Part shown: positions 42,519 through 50,619 of the stretch, piece by piece
How positions within the stretch are numbered: position 1 is the stretch's first letter
How the letters are laid out: each line of letters opens with the position of its first letter
Assembly (NCBI GenBank): GCA_015654595.1
Contig: JAATGQ010000146.1
Location: 54,748 to 118,747 of the forward strand
From: Chitinophagales bacterium
GTDB taxonomy: Bacteria; Bacteroidota; Bacteroidia; Chitinophagales; Chitinophagaceae
DNA length: 64,000 bases
Direction of reading: 5' to 3'
The notes under the pieces: generated by a model
Seen by the model: only the letters and a program-made list of their open reading frames with translations
What the model was told of the DNA's origin: nothing
The model's database searches: none
Translations under genes and position numbers: made by a program

Positions 42519-45500
42519 TTAAAATTCAACATTCAAACCAAAAGTGAAAGTTCTCACCTGTGGGTAATAATGGTTGTCATTCGGAGCTTCGGGATCGATG
42601 TCATGCTCGAGATGCGAGAAGGTCAGCAGGTTCTGTCCGGAAGCATACACCCGCATGCGAGCCAATCCCGCCTTCTTCATCCAATCCCCCGGAAGGGTAT
42701 AACCCAGCTGTACGCTCTTCAATCGTAAATAAGCCCCACTCTGGATCCAATAGGAAGAAGAAGTATAGTTCTGCTTGCTGGTAGAAAGGCGCGGATAAGT
42801 AGCATTGGGGTTAGCAGCTGTCCAGGCATCAGCCATAAAAGATTTGAAGTTGCCGTCCCTGCTTGTCGGAGCAGCCTGCATCACCATCGTATTGAGATCG
42901 ACCTTCCCTACGCCTTGCAGCAATGCGCCGAAATCCCATTGTTTATAGGAGGCGCCCAGGTTAACAGCATACGTATATCTTGGGATATTGCTGCCCAGAT
43001 ACGTATAATCCTTTGCATCTGTTGTATTGTCCTTATTCCGGTCCTTATAGATCAGATCGCCGGGCGCGGCTCCCGTCGTTTGCGTAGGATTCGAAGAGAC
43101 CTGCGACTCCGTCTTGAAAATACCCAGGGACTGGTATCCATAATAGGAACCAAACGGCTTACCCTTTTCATTAACCGTCATCACTCCGCTGCCCGTCGTA
43201 CTTACGATCGTATCGCCACGGATATCGGTAATCTTGTTAATTACATCCGACAGGTTAATGCCGATGTTATAGCGAAAATCCTTTCCGACATTCCCGTGAT
43301 AATTCAAAGCCAGTTCCCATCCATTATCCTGCATGCTAAACACATTCTGATTCGTAGCAGCAAGGCCTACTGACGCGGGGATCGGAAAGGGGAAAAGAAT
43401 ATTGTTGACCTTCTTGATATAATAGTCAAAATTCACATCCAGATGCTTATTCAGGACAGTCGCATCCAGGCCTATATTCTCCATCTTCGTCGTCTCCCAG
43501 GTAAGCCCCGGGTTCGGCACAGTAGACAAGGACGCCGTCTGCGCCAGGTTGCCGCCAAAGGGATAGCTGCCCAATACATAAATACTCTGGTAAGGATAAT
43601 TGTTGATGCCTCCTACCAATGGCTCACTGCCCGTTATATTTACATTATCATTCCCCAGCTTACCCCAGGAAGCCCTGAGCTTCAGATCCTGGAAGAAATT
43701 GACATTCTTCATAAATTCTTCGCCGGAGATACGCCAGCCTGCAGAGAAAGAAGGGAAGGTTCCCCATTGCGCACCGGGGTTGAAACGGCTGGACCCATCC
43801 CTACGCAGATTCGCCTCAAACAGGTACTTGTCCTTATACGCATAATTCAGACGGCCAAAGAAAGAAACCAGGTCGTACTGGCTCTCTGTACCATTGTTCG
43901 TTTCGCCGTTGGCAGAACCTGCCGCCAGCTGAGTCAGATCGCTATTGGGCAGATTCGTCCTGTAACCCGTCAAAGAATCATTCTGCTGCGAAAGACTGGA
44001 GATACCGCCCAGCAGCTTAAAAGAATGATCGCCAAAAGACTTCCTGTACTCCGCCAATCCCTGGAAATCACGGAACCAGTAACCGCCGTATTGTTTCGTG
44101 ATCGAGTTAACGCCGGCAGCGGCCAGCAAAGGATGCGGATCGATAAAGAAATTATAGTAGTCCAGTTCTTTTGTATGCAGGCTGTTATAATTTGAAGTAT
44201 AATTCAATTGTGCCAGGCCCGTCAGTGTCAGTCCCTTGATCACCTCGTAGGTCCCCTTGAAATTGCCGGTAAACAGATTGCTTTTGAAATCATAAATGCC
44301 GCCTTCCTGCTGCATCCTTATCGGGTTGCCATCGCTCGGACCACGGCCAATCCCCCAGGTGCCGTCACTGTACTTGTCAACAAGAGCCGGATTCATAAGA
44401 TTGGCTTCGCCGAACTGATAATAGGCGGCCCCTGTGCCATTATCCTGCGGCATCGTCTGATCCGCAATGCGCGCCGAGATATCCGCGCTGAAGCTCAGCT
44501 TATCCGTAACGGCGATATCGGTATTCAACCGGACCGTCAGACGCTTGAAGTCCATGTTTTCAATCAAGCCCTTCTGATCAAAATAATTCGTGGAGAACCG
44601 ATACTTCACATTCTGGGCGCCGCCGGACAGCGACACGCTATGCTGTTGCTGAAACCCGCTTCCGATAAGGATCTTGCGAACCCAATTGTTGTCGGGATAG
44701 AGATCCTTATTGCGATTGGGATCGTTGTAGGCATTGATCGTCGAATCCGCAAATACGCCGCTACTGCCGCTATTGCCGTACAATTCATTCACCAGCCTCA
44801 TATACTCCTGCGCGCCGACATACTTTGGCAGACGTGTAGGATTCTGCCAGCCAAAATAGTCGGAATAGGTCAGCCGCGGCTTACCCGTCAAACCTCTCTT
44901 TGTGGTGATCAGCACCACGCCATTGGCCGCACGGATACCATAGATCGCAGAAGCCGCGGCATCCTTCAATACAGACACGGAAGCGATATCGTTTACGTCG
45001 ACGTCGTTGATATTATATTGTACTCCGTCCACCAGGACCAGCGGATCGTTGTCGTTAAACGTTCCAATACCCCGGATACGGATCGTACCCTGGTCATTAC
45101 CCGGCTGACCGCTGCTTTGTGTAATGGTCAAACCAGGAACCGTTCCCGTCAATGCCGTCGACACCTGCCCAACCGGTTTCCAGGCCAGATCCTTATCCCC
45201 GTTGAGTGTAGAAACAGCGCCTGTCAGATCGATCCTCTTCTGTTGTCCATAACCAACCACTACCACGTCGGTCAGATCTGCCGTCGTCGCTTTTAAATTG
45301 ACCGTTATAACAGACTCGCTGCCTACGGTAATTTCTGTCGCCTGGTACCCCAGGTACGAGATCTCCAGCACAGCGCCAGGCTCCGCGTTGATCGTAAACG
45401 AGCCCGTAGAATCCGTTGCCACGCCGACATTCTTTCCCTTTAATCGGACAGAGGCGCCCGCCAGCGGTACTCCCTTGTCCGATAACACCTTACCGGTGAT

Positions 45501-45887
45501 CGGCAGCCTTGCCCGTTGTTCATCTCCCTTGGTAACAACGATCAGATGATTGCTTAATTCATAATAAGTAAAACCGGCGCCATTCAAAAGACGAGATAAG
45601 ACAGTCAGCACATCCTCGTTGCTGGCGTTAAGATCGACCCTCCGGTCGGAAGGTAACTTTCTATCACTGAACAAAAAATGATAGCTGGTTTGCTTCTCGA
45701 TAAGCCCCAGCACCTTTTTCAGTTCAGTATCCCGGACATTAAGCGTCACCTTTGTCTGGGAATAACTTTTGGCAAGCCCGTTAAAATTAAAGATCAAAAT
45801 GAGCGCGATGATCAGCTTCATTATGGCTAGTTTCTTTAATAACCAATACACCACCTCCACCCTGGATGGGTGTTTTAAAATTTTCAT
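42519..45887 (-). CDS. SusC/RagA TonB-dependent receptor with N-terminal STN domain
   Basis: STN (VTLNVRDTELKKVLGLIEKQTSYHFLFSD), carboxypeptidase-like domain, plug (VLKDAAASAIYGIRAANGVVLITTKRG). Confidence 0.93.
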   Translation of the reverse strand: MKILKHPSRVEVVYWLLKKLAIMKLIIALILIFNFNGLAKSYSQTKVTLNVRDTELKKVLGLIEKQTSYHFLFSDRKLPSDRRVDLNASNEDVLTVLSRLLNGAGFTYYELSNHLIVVTKGDEQRARLPITGKVLSDKGVPLAGASVRLKGKNVGVATDSTGSFTINAEPGAVLEISYLGYQATEITVGSESVITVNLKATTADLTDVVVVGYGQQKRIDLTGAVSTLNGDKDLAWKPVGQVSTALTGTVPGLTITQSSGQPGNDQGTIRIRGIGTFNDNDPLVLVDGVQYNINDVDVNDIASVSVLKDAAASAIYGIRAANGVVLITTKRGLTGKPRLTYSDYFGWQNPTRLPKYVGAQEYMRLVNELYGNSGSSGVFADSTINAYNDPNRNKDLYPDNNWVRKILIGSGFQQQHSVSLSGGAQNVKYRFSTNYFDQKGLIENMDFKRLTVRLNTDIAVTDKLSFSADISARIADQTMPQDNGTGAAYYQFGEANLMNPALVDKYSDGTWGIGRGPSDGNPIRMQQEGGIYDFKSNLFTGNFKGTYEVIKGLTLTGLAQLNYTSNYNSLHTKELDYYNFFIDPHPLLAAAGVNSITKQYGGYWFRDFQGLAEYRKSFGDHSFKLLGGISSLSQQNDSLTGYRTNLPNSDLTQLAAGSANGETNNGTESQYDLVSFFGRLNYAYKDKYLFEANLRRDGSSRFNPGAQWGTFPSFSAGWRISGEEFMKNVNFFQDLKLRASWGKLGNDNVNITGSEPLVGGINNYPYQSIYVLGSYPFGGNLAQTASLSTVPNPGLTWETTKMENIGLDATVLNKHLDVNFDYYIKKVNNILFPFPIPASVGLAATNQNVFSMQDNGWELALNYHGNVGKDFRYNIGINLSDVINKITDIRGDTIVSTTGSGVMTVNEKGKPFGSYYGYQSLGIFKTESQVSSNPTQTTGAAPGDLIYKDRNKDNTTDAKDYTYLGSNIPRYTYAVNLGASYKQWDFGALLQGVGKVDLNTMVMQAAPTSRDGNFKSFMADAWTAANPNATYPRLSTSKQNYTSSSYWIQSGAYLRLKSVQLGYTLPGDWMKKAGLARMRVYASGQNLLTFSHLEHDIDPEAPNDNHYYPQVRTFTFGLNVEF

Positions 45888-45914
45888 ATATTTACAATTG
45901 AGGATGATTAATAA

Positions 45915-45945
45915 AACAGCTTCACTGGTACTGAAGCTGTTTATT
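45915..45945 (-). terminator. Hairpin/terminator between FecR and SusC genes
   Basis: AACAGCTTCA-N7-TGAAGCTGTT with T-rich tail on minus strand. Confidence 0.6.
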
Positions 45946-46038
45946 CACAGTTAGTCTCCTGAGTCTGCGGGAGTTGCTTGCAATTCCCGCTTTTAATTAT
46001 GTTTCTTCTGCCATATATAAACCGGGTTGTTTTTAGGG

Positions 46039-47349
46039 TTAATAAATATGAATGGTTGAACCTTCCGATCTGTAGCCGAACTTCTCGGACAATTGCAGCG
46101 CATGTAAAGCCTCCTCGATCGTCTCCTTCTCAAACAAACCTGAAAAAGTAATCCTTTCCAGCGCCTTATTGTCAAACACGATCGTTACCCCGTACCAGCG
46201 CTCCATTCTTCGCGCCAGATTCTGGAACTCCTCCTGTCGGAAAGCAAGCTTGTTTTCCGTCCAGGAAGTCTCCACCACCGTCGAATCGTGCGGACGATAA
46301 TAAGTCAACTCCGTAAGCTTATACTTGTCCGCTGCCTCCGGCCTGGTGTCTCTTAACGGAGCAATCGTCACATCCGTATGGCCGATGGCCCCCCCCAACA
46401 CCAGCTTGTCCTTTGGTTTTAATATGATCCGATCCGAAGGCCGGTCGGTGAAAGTCACTTCGATCGAGCCCCGGATAAGCGTAGCCTCTTTTTGAGGATC
46501 ATTGGAATAACTCTTTACATTAAAGGCCGTCCCCAAAACCCGGACATCCATCTTTCCCGTATGGATAATAAAGGGATGATCAGGATCTTTGCTGACATCA
46601 AAAAAGGCTTCGCCATCAAGGAAGACCTCTCTTGTCGTATGCCCGTCAAAGCTGGGCGGAAAGCGTAAATGACTATCCGAATTCAATAAGACCGTAGAAC
46701 CATCAGAAAGGATCAACTGCGACCGGGTTCGCTTTGCAGCATATTTCTCCTGCCACTGCGCCACATCATCCTTATGATCAGAAAGCCGGCCCCAGCCATA
46801 TGCGCCCAACCCCACACACAATACCGCCGCCGCTGCTCTCCAAACCCACTTCCATCCCCTCCGACGAACCGCGCCATCCCGTGCAACTGCCTCCATCTCC
46901 TCCGCCGCCTCCTCCCGCCCCCTATCGGCGCTTTCGGCTATCCTCTCCACGCCGGCAGGCTGGGCCGTCGCTCCTGTCGGAACCGACACCCTGTACGGCC
47001 CGGGCGCTGTCTCTCTTATACCGACCCTGTATTCCGCACTATTTACCGTGTCGTCCTCTTTTGTACTCGTATCAGGCCCGATCGGACCTTTCGCATTTTC
47101 AGCCCCGCCCGGCGTCTCACCGGCGAAGCCTTCCTCCAGCAATCGGATCTTGTCCCTCACCTTGCCGAATGCAGCCGAGACATCCGGGACAGCCGCCCCC
47201 TTATTCGTCCAGTAATCTTTTAAAAGCTGATATTCCTGACGCCGGATCGCGTCACCTTGCAGAAATGCCTGCAACTCCTGGCGTTCGGCAGAAGAAAGAA
47301 CGCCGGTCAATTCCTTTATAAGCAGAAGCTCGAATTGTTGATTATCCAT
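46039..47349 (-). CDS. FecR family anti-sigma factor
   Basis: RSQLILSDGSTVLLNSDSHLRFP, REVFLDGEAFFDVSKDPDHPFIIHTGKMDVRVLGTAFNVKSY; start set at MDNQQFELLL. Confidence 0.92.
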   Translation of the reverse strand: MDNQQFELLLIKELTGVLSSAERQELQAFLQGDAIRRQEYQLLKDYWTNKGAAVPDVSAAFGKVRDKIRLLEEGFAGETPGGAENAKGPIGPDTSTKEDDTVNSAEYRVGIRETAPGPYRVSVPTGATAQPAGVERIAESADRGREEAAEEMEAVARDGAVRRRGWKWVWRAAAAVLCVGLGAYGWGRLSDHKDDVAQWQEKYAAKRTRSQLILSDGSTVLLNSDSHLRFPPSFDGHTTREVFLDGEAFFDVSKDPDHPFIIHTGKMDVRVLGTAFNVKSYSNDPQKEATLIRGSIEVTFTDRPSDRIILKPKDKLVLGGAIGHTDVTIAPLRDTRPEAADKYKLTELTYYRPHDSTVVETSWTENKLAFRQEEFQNLARRMERWYGVTIVFDNKALERITFSGLFEKETIEEALHALQLSEKFGYRSEGSTIHIY

Positions 47350-47438
47350 GTTCTCTAAGCAAGCAGCATGAAAATTCACGCATATTACCAGGAGGACAAT
47401 CAAACACCCCGAAATTGCCTACAAGCAACCCAAAAAAT

Positions 47439-48083
47439 TTAAGAAAAAATTAAAACCAGGATCAGGATCATAAAAGTGGCGCCGTCCAACGGTTCCCCGG
47501 TCCCGCGCCTCTCCTGCTCCTTCCTTTCCAGATAAGGCCGCAAAACCTGCCTGAGACGGGCTAATGCCCGGAATAACTGCGTCTGTACCGTACGCGGAGA
47601 AATATGCAGAATTTCCGCTACCTCCTTATAACGCATGCCCTCCTCCTTGATAAGCCGGAAGACAACCTGGCATTGCTGCGGCAAGGCCGTAATCGCCTGC
47701 TCCATTCGAAACAGCAGCTCCCGCCTTTCTACTTCCTGCTCGGGATAAAAGGAATTGATCAGGCCATCGGCATCAATATCGCCGACACTGACCAAATGAT
47801 ACTTTGAAAATTGCTTGAGATAATTCAGTGCCTGATTCTTGACAGCCACAAAAAGATAGACCTCCGGATTTAGTACCTGCTGCAGCTGCGCCCTGTTCAT
47901 CCAACACTTTACAAACACGTCAGAAACCACCTCTTCAGCGGGCTCCTTCCGATGAACATATAAAAGACAAAAATTGAATAGCTTATTATAACAAAGGGAA
48001 AACAACGACTCGAAGGCTTTTGAGTCATTGTGCTGGCAGACCTTTTCCCATAACGCTCGTATTTCAGGGCTCTTCTCCTTCAA
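47439..48083 (-). CDS. ECF-type RNA polymerase sigma-70 factor
   Basis: DSKAFESLFSLCYNKLFNFCLLYV, EEVVSDVFVKCW, MRYKEVAEILHISPRTVQTQLFRALARLR. Confidence 0.92.
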   Translation of the reverse strand: MKEKSPEIRALWEKVCQHNDSKAFESLFSLCYNKLFNFCLLYVHRKEPAEEVVSDVFVKCWMNRAQLQQVLNPEVYLFVAVKNQALNYLKQFSKYHLVSVGDIDADGLINSFYPEQEVERRELLFRMEQAITALPQQCQVVFRLIKEEGMRYKEVAEILHISPRTVQTQLFRALARLRQVLRPYLERKEQERRGTGEPLDGATFMILILVLIFS

Positions 48084-48160
48084 CTAAGCAGTATTGAGCA
48101 CTGAAATTAAAAAAAATATAAGAATTAATTAAAACGGTGCTAAAATAATTGCCCGCCTCT

Positions 48161-48850
48161 TTATTCCCCCTTCTTCAATATCCGCGTCTCCCCGCTGGGC
48201 GATCCGGCGACAACGATATCTGCCATACCGATAAAGAATCCGTCTTCCATCACACCGGTAATATCGCTAACCTGTCTGTGCAAGAGCGCCGGATCAGCGA
48301 TCGAACCAAAACTACAATCCAGGATATAATGCTGATTGTCGGTGAGATAAGGCTTTCCTTCCGCCAGCCGCATCTTTGGATTGCCGCCCAGCGCAGCCAG
48401 CCTCCGCTCCGTCAACTCCCAGGCAAAGGGCGCAACCTCGACGGGCAAAGGAAAATGTCCCAACTGCCTGACCAGCTTGCTCTCATCGACAATGATGATA
48501 TAGAATTTCGTTGCGGCAGCCACGATCTTCTCCCGGAGAAGAGCTCCACCTCCGCCTTTTATAAGGTTGAGCTGTGGGTCCACCTCATCGGCGCCGTCGA
48601 TCGTTACATCCAGACGATCAACCTCCGAAAAAGGTATGATGGGGATTTGCAGCTGCCTGGCGAGCTCTTCAGATTGGATGGAGGTCGCTACGGCCCGGAC
48701 CGAAAGCCCCGCCTTTACTTTTTCCCCGATGTTCTGGATCGCCCAATAGGCGGTCGAACCGGTTCCCAATCCTACGGTCATGCCGTTTTTGATATACTCT
48801 ACGGCCTTTCCGGCTGCAATCTTTTTGCCATTTATAGCTGCGTTGTCCAT
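48161..48850 (-). CDS. rpiA: Ribose-5-phosphate isomerase A
   Basis: GLGTGSTAYWAI, VTIDGADEVDPQLNLIKGGGGALLREKIVA. Confidence 0.93.
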   Translation of the reverse strand: MDNAAINGKKIAAGKAVEYIKNGMTVGLGTGSTAYWAIQNIGEKVKAGLSVRAVATSIQSEELARQLQIPIIPFSEVDRLDVTIDGADEVDPQLNLIKGGGGALLREKIVAAATKFYIIIVDESKLVRQLGHFPLPVEVAPFAWELTERRLAALGGNPKMRLAEGKPYLTDNQHYILDCSFGSIADPALLHRQVSDITGVMEDGFFIGMADIVVAGSPSGETRILKKGE

Positions 48851-48987
48851 AACAGGGATTTAAATCGCTGTAAAAATACAGCCGTAAAAGGATAAAATTT
48901 CATCCCGGCAAGGATTCTTTTTCCGTTGAAATTCATTCAATTGATACCTAAAACCAAAACAGATGCCCCAAAGTCCCGCGGGTTAAA

Positions 48988-49031
48988 TCCTAGTGAACAA
49001 GTAGGAAATCCGAAAACCTTTCCTACATTTG
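48988..49031 (+). promoter_or_regulatory. Promoter -7 element with overlapping palindromic operator-like sites upstream of Cys leader
   Basis: TCCTA-N9-TAGGA (48988-49006); GTAGGAAA (49001-49008)-N10-TTTCCTAC (49019-49026); TACATTTG (49024-49031). Confidence 0.5.
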
Positions 49032-49045
49032 TTATCTCATCGGTC

Positions 49046-49132
49046 ATGAACAAGCCTTTTAACCATACGATCTGTTGTTGTTGCTGTTGTAAGCAAACCA
49101 TGGTTATTGGGGTGGAGGATGACCTCTTATAA
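49046..49132 (+). CDS. Cysteine leader peptide (28 aa) MNKPFNHTICCCCCCKQTMVIGVEDDLL
   Basis: ATG ~15 nt after -7 element; six consecutive Cys codons TGT TGT TGT TGC TGT TGT (49073-49090); followed by terminator and Cys-synthesis genes. Confidence 0.8.
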   Translation: MNKPFNHTICCCCCCKQTMVIGVEDDLL

Positions 49133-49171
49133 GCTGATACAGATATTGTAACAATATGCAGAAGCTCCACC
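49111..49171 (+). promoter_or_regulatory. Candidate antiterminator pairing GGTGGAG (49111-49117) with CTCCACC (49165-49171)
   Basis: 7-bp perfect complementarity to the terminator 5' arm and loop edge; mutually exclusive with terminator. Confidence 0.55.
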
Positions 49172-49188
49172 AAAAGTGGAGCTTTTTT
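49162..49188 (+). terminator. Leader intrinsic terminator (attenuator) upstream of cysM-like gene
   Basis: AAGCTCCAC-CAAAA-GTGGAGCTT then T6. Confidence 0.88.
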
Positions 49189-49208
49189 ATTTTATCATTA
49201 GCTATAAT

Positions 49209-50150
49209 ATGTCGACAAAGACCTTACTTCCAGCAGACGCCCAGCTCCTGAACGGCATTCGGGCCCTGGCACAAGAAATCGGGAATACACCATTATACCC
49301 GGTCACGCAGCTCTTCCGGCATGAAAGGGTTCGGCTCTACGCGAAAAAGGAATGGATGCAGTTGTCCGGCAGCGTAAAGGCAAGGGCAGGCTATAGCATT
49401 ATCCGGAAGGCGATCGAAGACGGACTGCTCACAACCGACAAGACTTTACTGGACGCCACCAGCGGCAACACCGGCATCGCTTATGCCCATATCGCAAAAA
49501 GGCTGAACATCCCCGTAGCGCTTTGCTTACCGGAGAACGCCTCCCGCGAACGGAAAGAGATCCTGGAGTCACTCGGCGTCAGCCTTATCCTGACCTCCAA
49601 ATTCGAAGGGACGGACGGTGCGCAGCAGGTAGCAAAAGCATTGGCAGAAGAAGCCCCCGATAAATACTTCTACGCCGATCAATACAAGAATGACAATAAC
49701 TGGAAAGCCCATTATCATTCTACGGCGATAGAGATCTATGAAGCGCTGCCCGATATCACCCACTTCGTAGCCGGACTCGGGACCACCGGAACATTTGTCG
49801 GCACAGGCCGGCGGCTGAAAGAACTGAACCCCGCGATCCAACTCATCTCCCTTCAACCCGATTTCGCACTGCATGGCCTCGAAGGATGGAAACACCTCGA
49901 AACCGCCATCGTTCCGGAGATCTATGATCCAACCGTAGCCGACACGAACGAAGAAATAAGCACCGAGGAAGCGCACGAGATGATCCGCCGGGCATGGCAG
50001 GAAGAAGGATTGCAGCTAAGCCCTTCTTCGGCAGCCAATCTTGCGGGCGCCATCCGCATCGCTCAACGTCTCGATAAGGGAGTGGTCGTAACCGTATTAT
50101 CAGACAACGCAGACAAATACAGTGAAATCATAAAAAAAATTCTACCATGA
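49209..50150 (+). CDS. cysM: CysM-like cysteine synthase (PLP-dependent, fold type II)
   Basis: GNTPLYPVTQL, LSGSVKARAGY (PLP Lys), DATSGNTGIAYA, GLGTTGTFVGTGRRLKE; track start at 49176 is a GTG inside the terminator, ATG 49209 preferred. Confidence 0.9.
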   Translation: MSTKTLLPADAQLLNGIRALAQEIGNTPLYPVTQLFRHERVRLYAKKEWMQLSGSVKARAGYSIIRKAIEDGLLTTDKTLLDATSGNTGIAYAHIAKRLNIPVALCLPENASRERKEILESLGVSLILTSKFEGTDGAQQVAKALAEEAPDKYFYADQYKNDNNWKAHYHSTAIEIYEALPDITHFVAGLGTTGTFVGTGRRLKELNPAIQLISLQPDFALHGLEGWKHLETAIVPEIYDPTVADTNEEISTEEAHEMIRRAWQEEGLQLSPSSAANLAGAIRIAQRLDKGVVVTVLSDNADKYSEIIKKILP

Positions 50151-50599
50151 TCATTATAGACCAACGAATCAGACAACTGCTGATAGAAGACGCCGTAAGC
50201 ACATTTCCGAACGAATGCTGCGGTTTCCTGTTTGGCATAGAAGAACATGACGGAACCCGGAAGATCATCGATCTACTGGTGGTCGACAACTCAAAAGAAG
50301 GCGATCAGACCAGACGTTTTGAGATCTCTCCGCTGGACTATCTGACAGCAGAACAACACGCACTCGACCACGACTGGACGCTGCTTGGGATCTATCACTC
50401 CCATCCAAAACATCCGGCCATCCCATCGGAACACGACCGGAAGGCCGCACAGCCTTTCTTTTCCTATGTGATCGTCTCCGTCCTGGAAGTGCCGGGGAAA
50501 AACGTGCAGGAAAGCAATACGATCAATATCCGGTCCTGGCTGTTAAATGAAGAAGAACAATTTGAAGAAGAAACAATCGTCGATTATCAATTATCATAA
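50147..50599 (+). CDS. JAMM/MPN+ (Mov34/PAD-1) metallopeptidase, Mec-like
   Basis: ECCGFLFG Glu plus HSHPKHPAIPSEHD, a full JAMM motif; 4-bp overlap with cysM. Confidence 0.88.
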   Translation: MIIIDQRIRQLLIEDAVSTFPNECCGFLFGIEEHDGTRKIIDLLVVDNSKEGDQTRRFEISPLDYLTAEQHALDHDWTLLGIYHSHPKHPAIPSEHDRKAAQPFFSYVIVSVLEVPGKNVQESNTINIRSWLLNEEEQFEEETIVDYQLS

Positions 50600-50619
50600 A
50601 ACAAAAAAGAACATAGACC

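Noticed and set aside
44208-45296. 362-aa plus-strand ORF opposite susC
   Set aside because: Antisense shadow of a strongly supported SusC gene
48937-49173. Minus-strand ORF with a polyglutamine run (QQQQQQ)
   Set aside because: The complement of the Cys-codon tract; the plus-strand leader peptide has the promoter, terminator and downstream operon context
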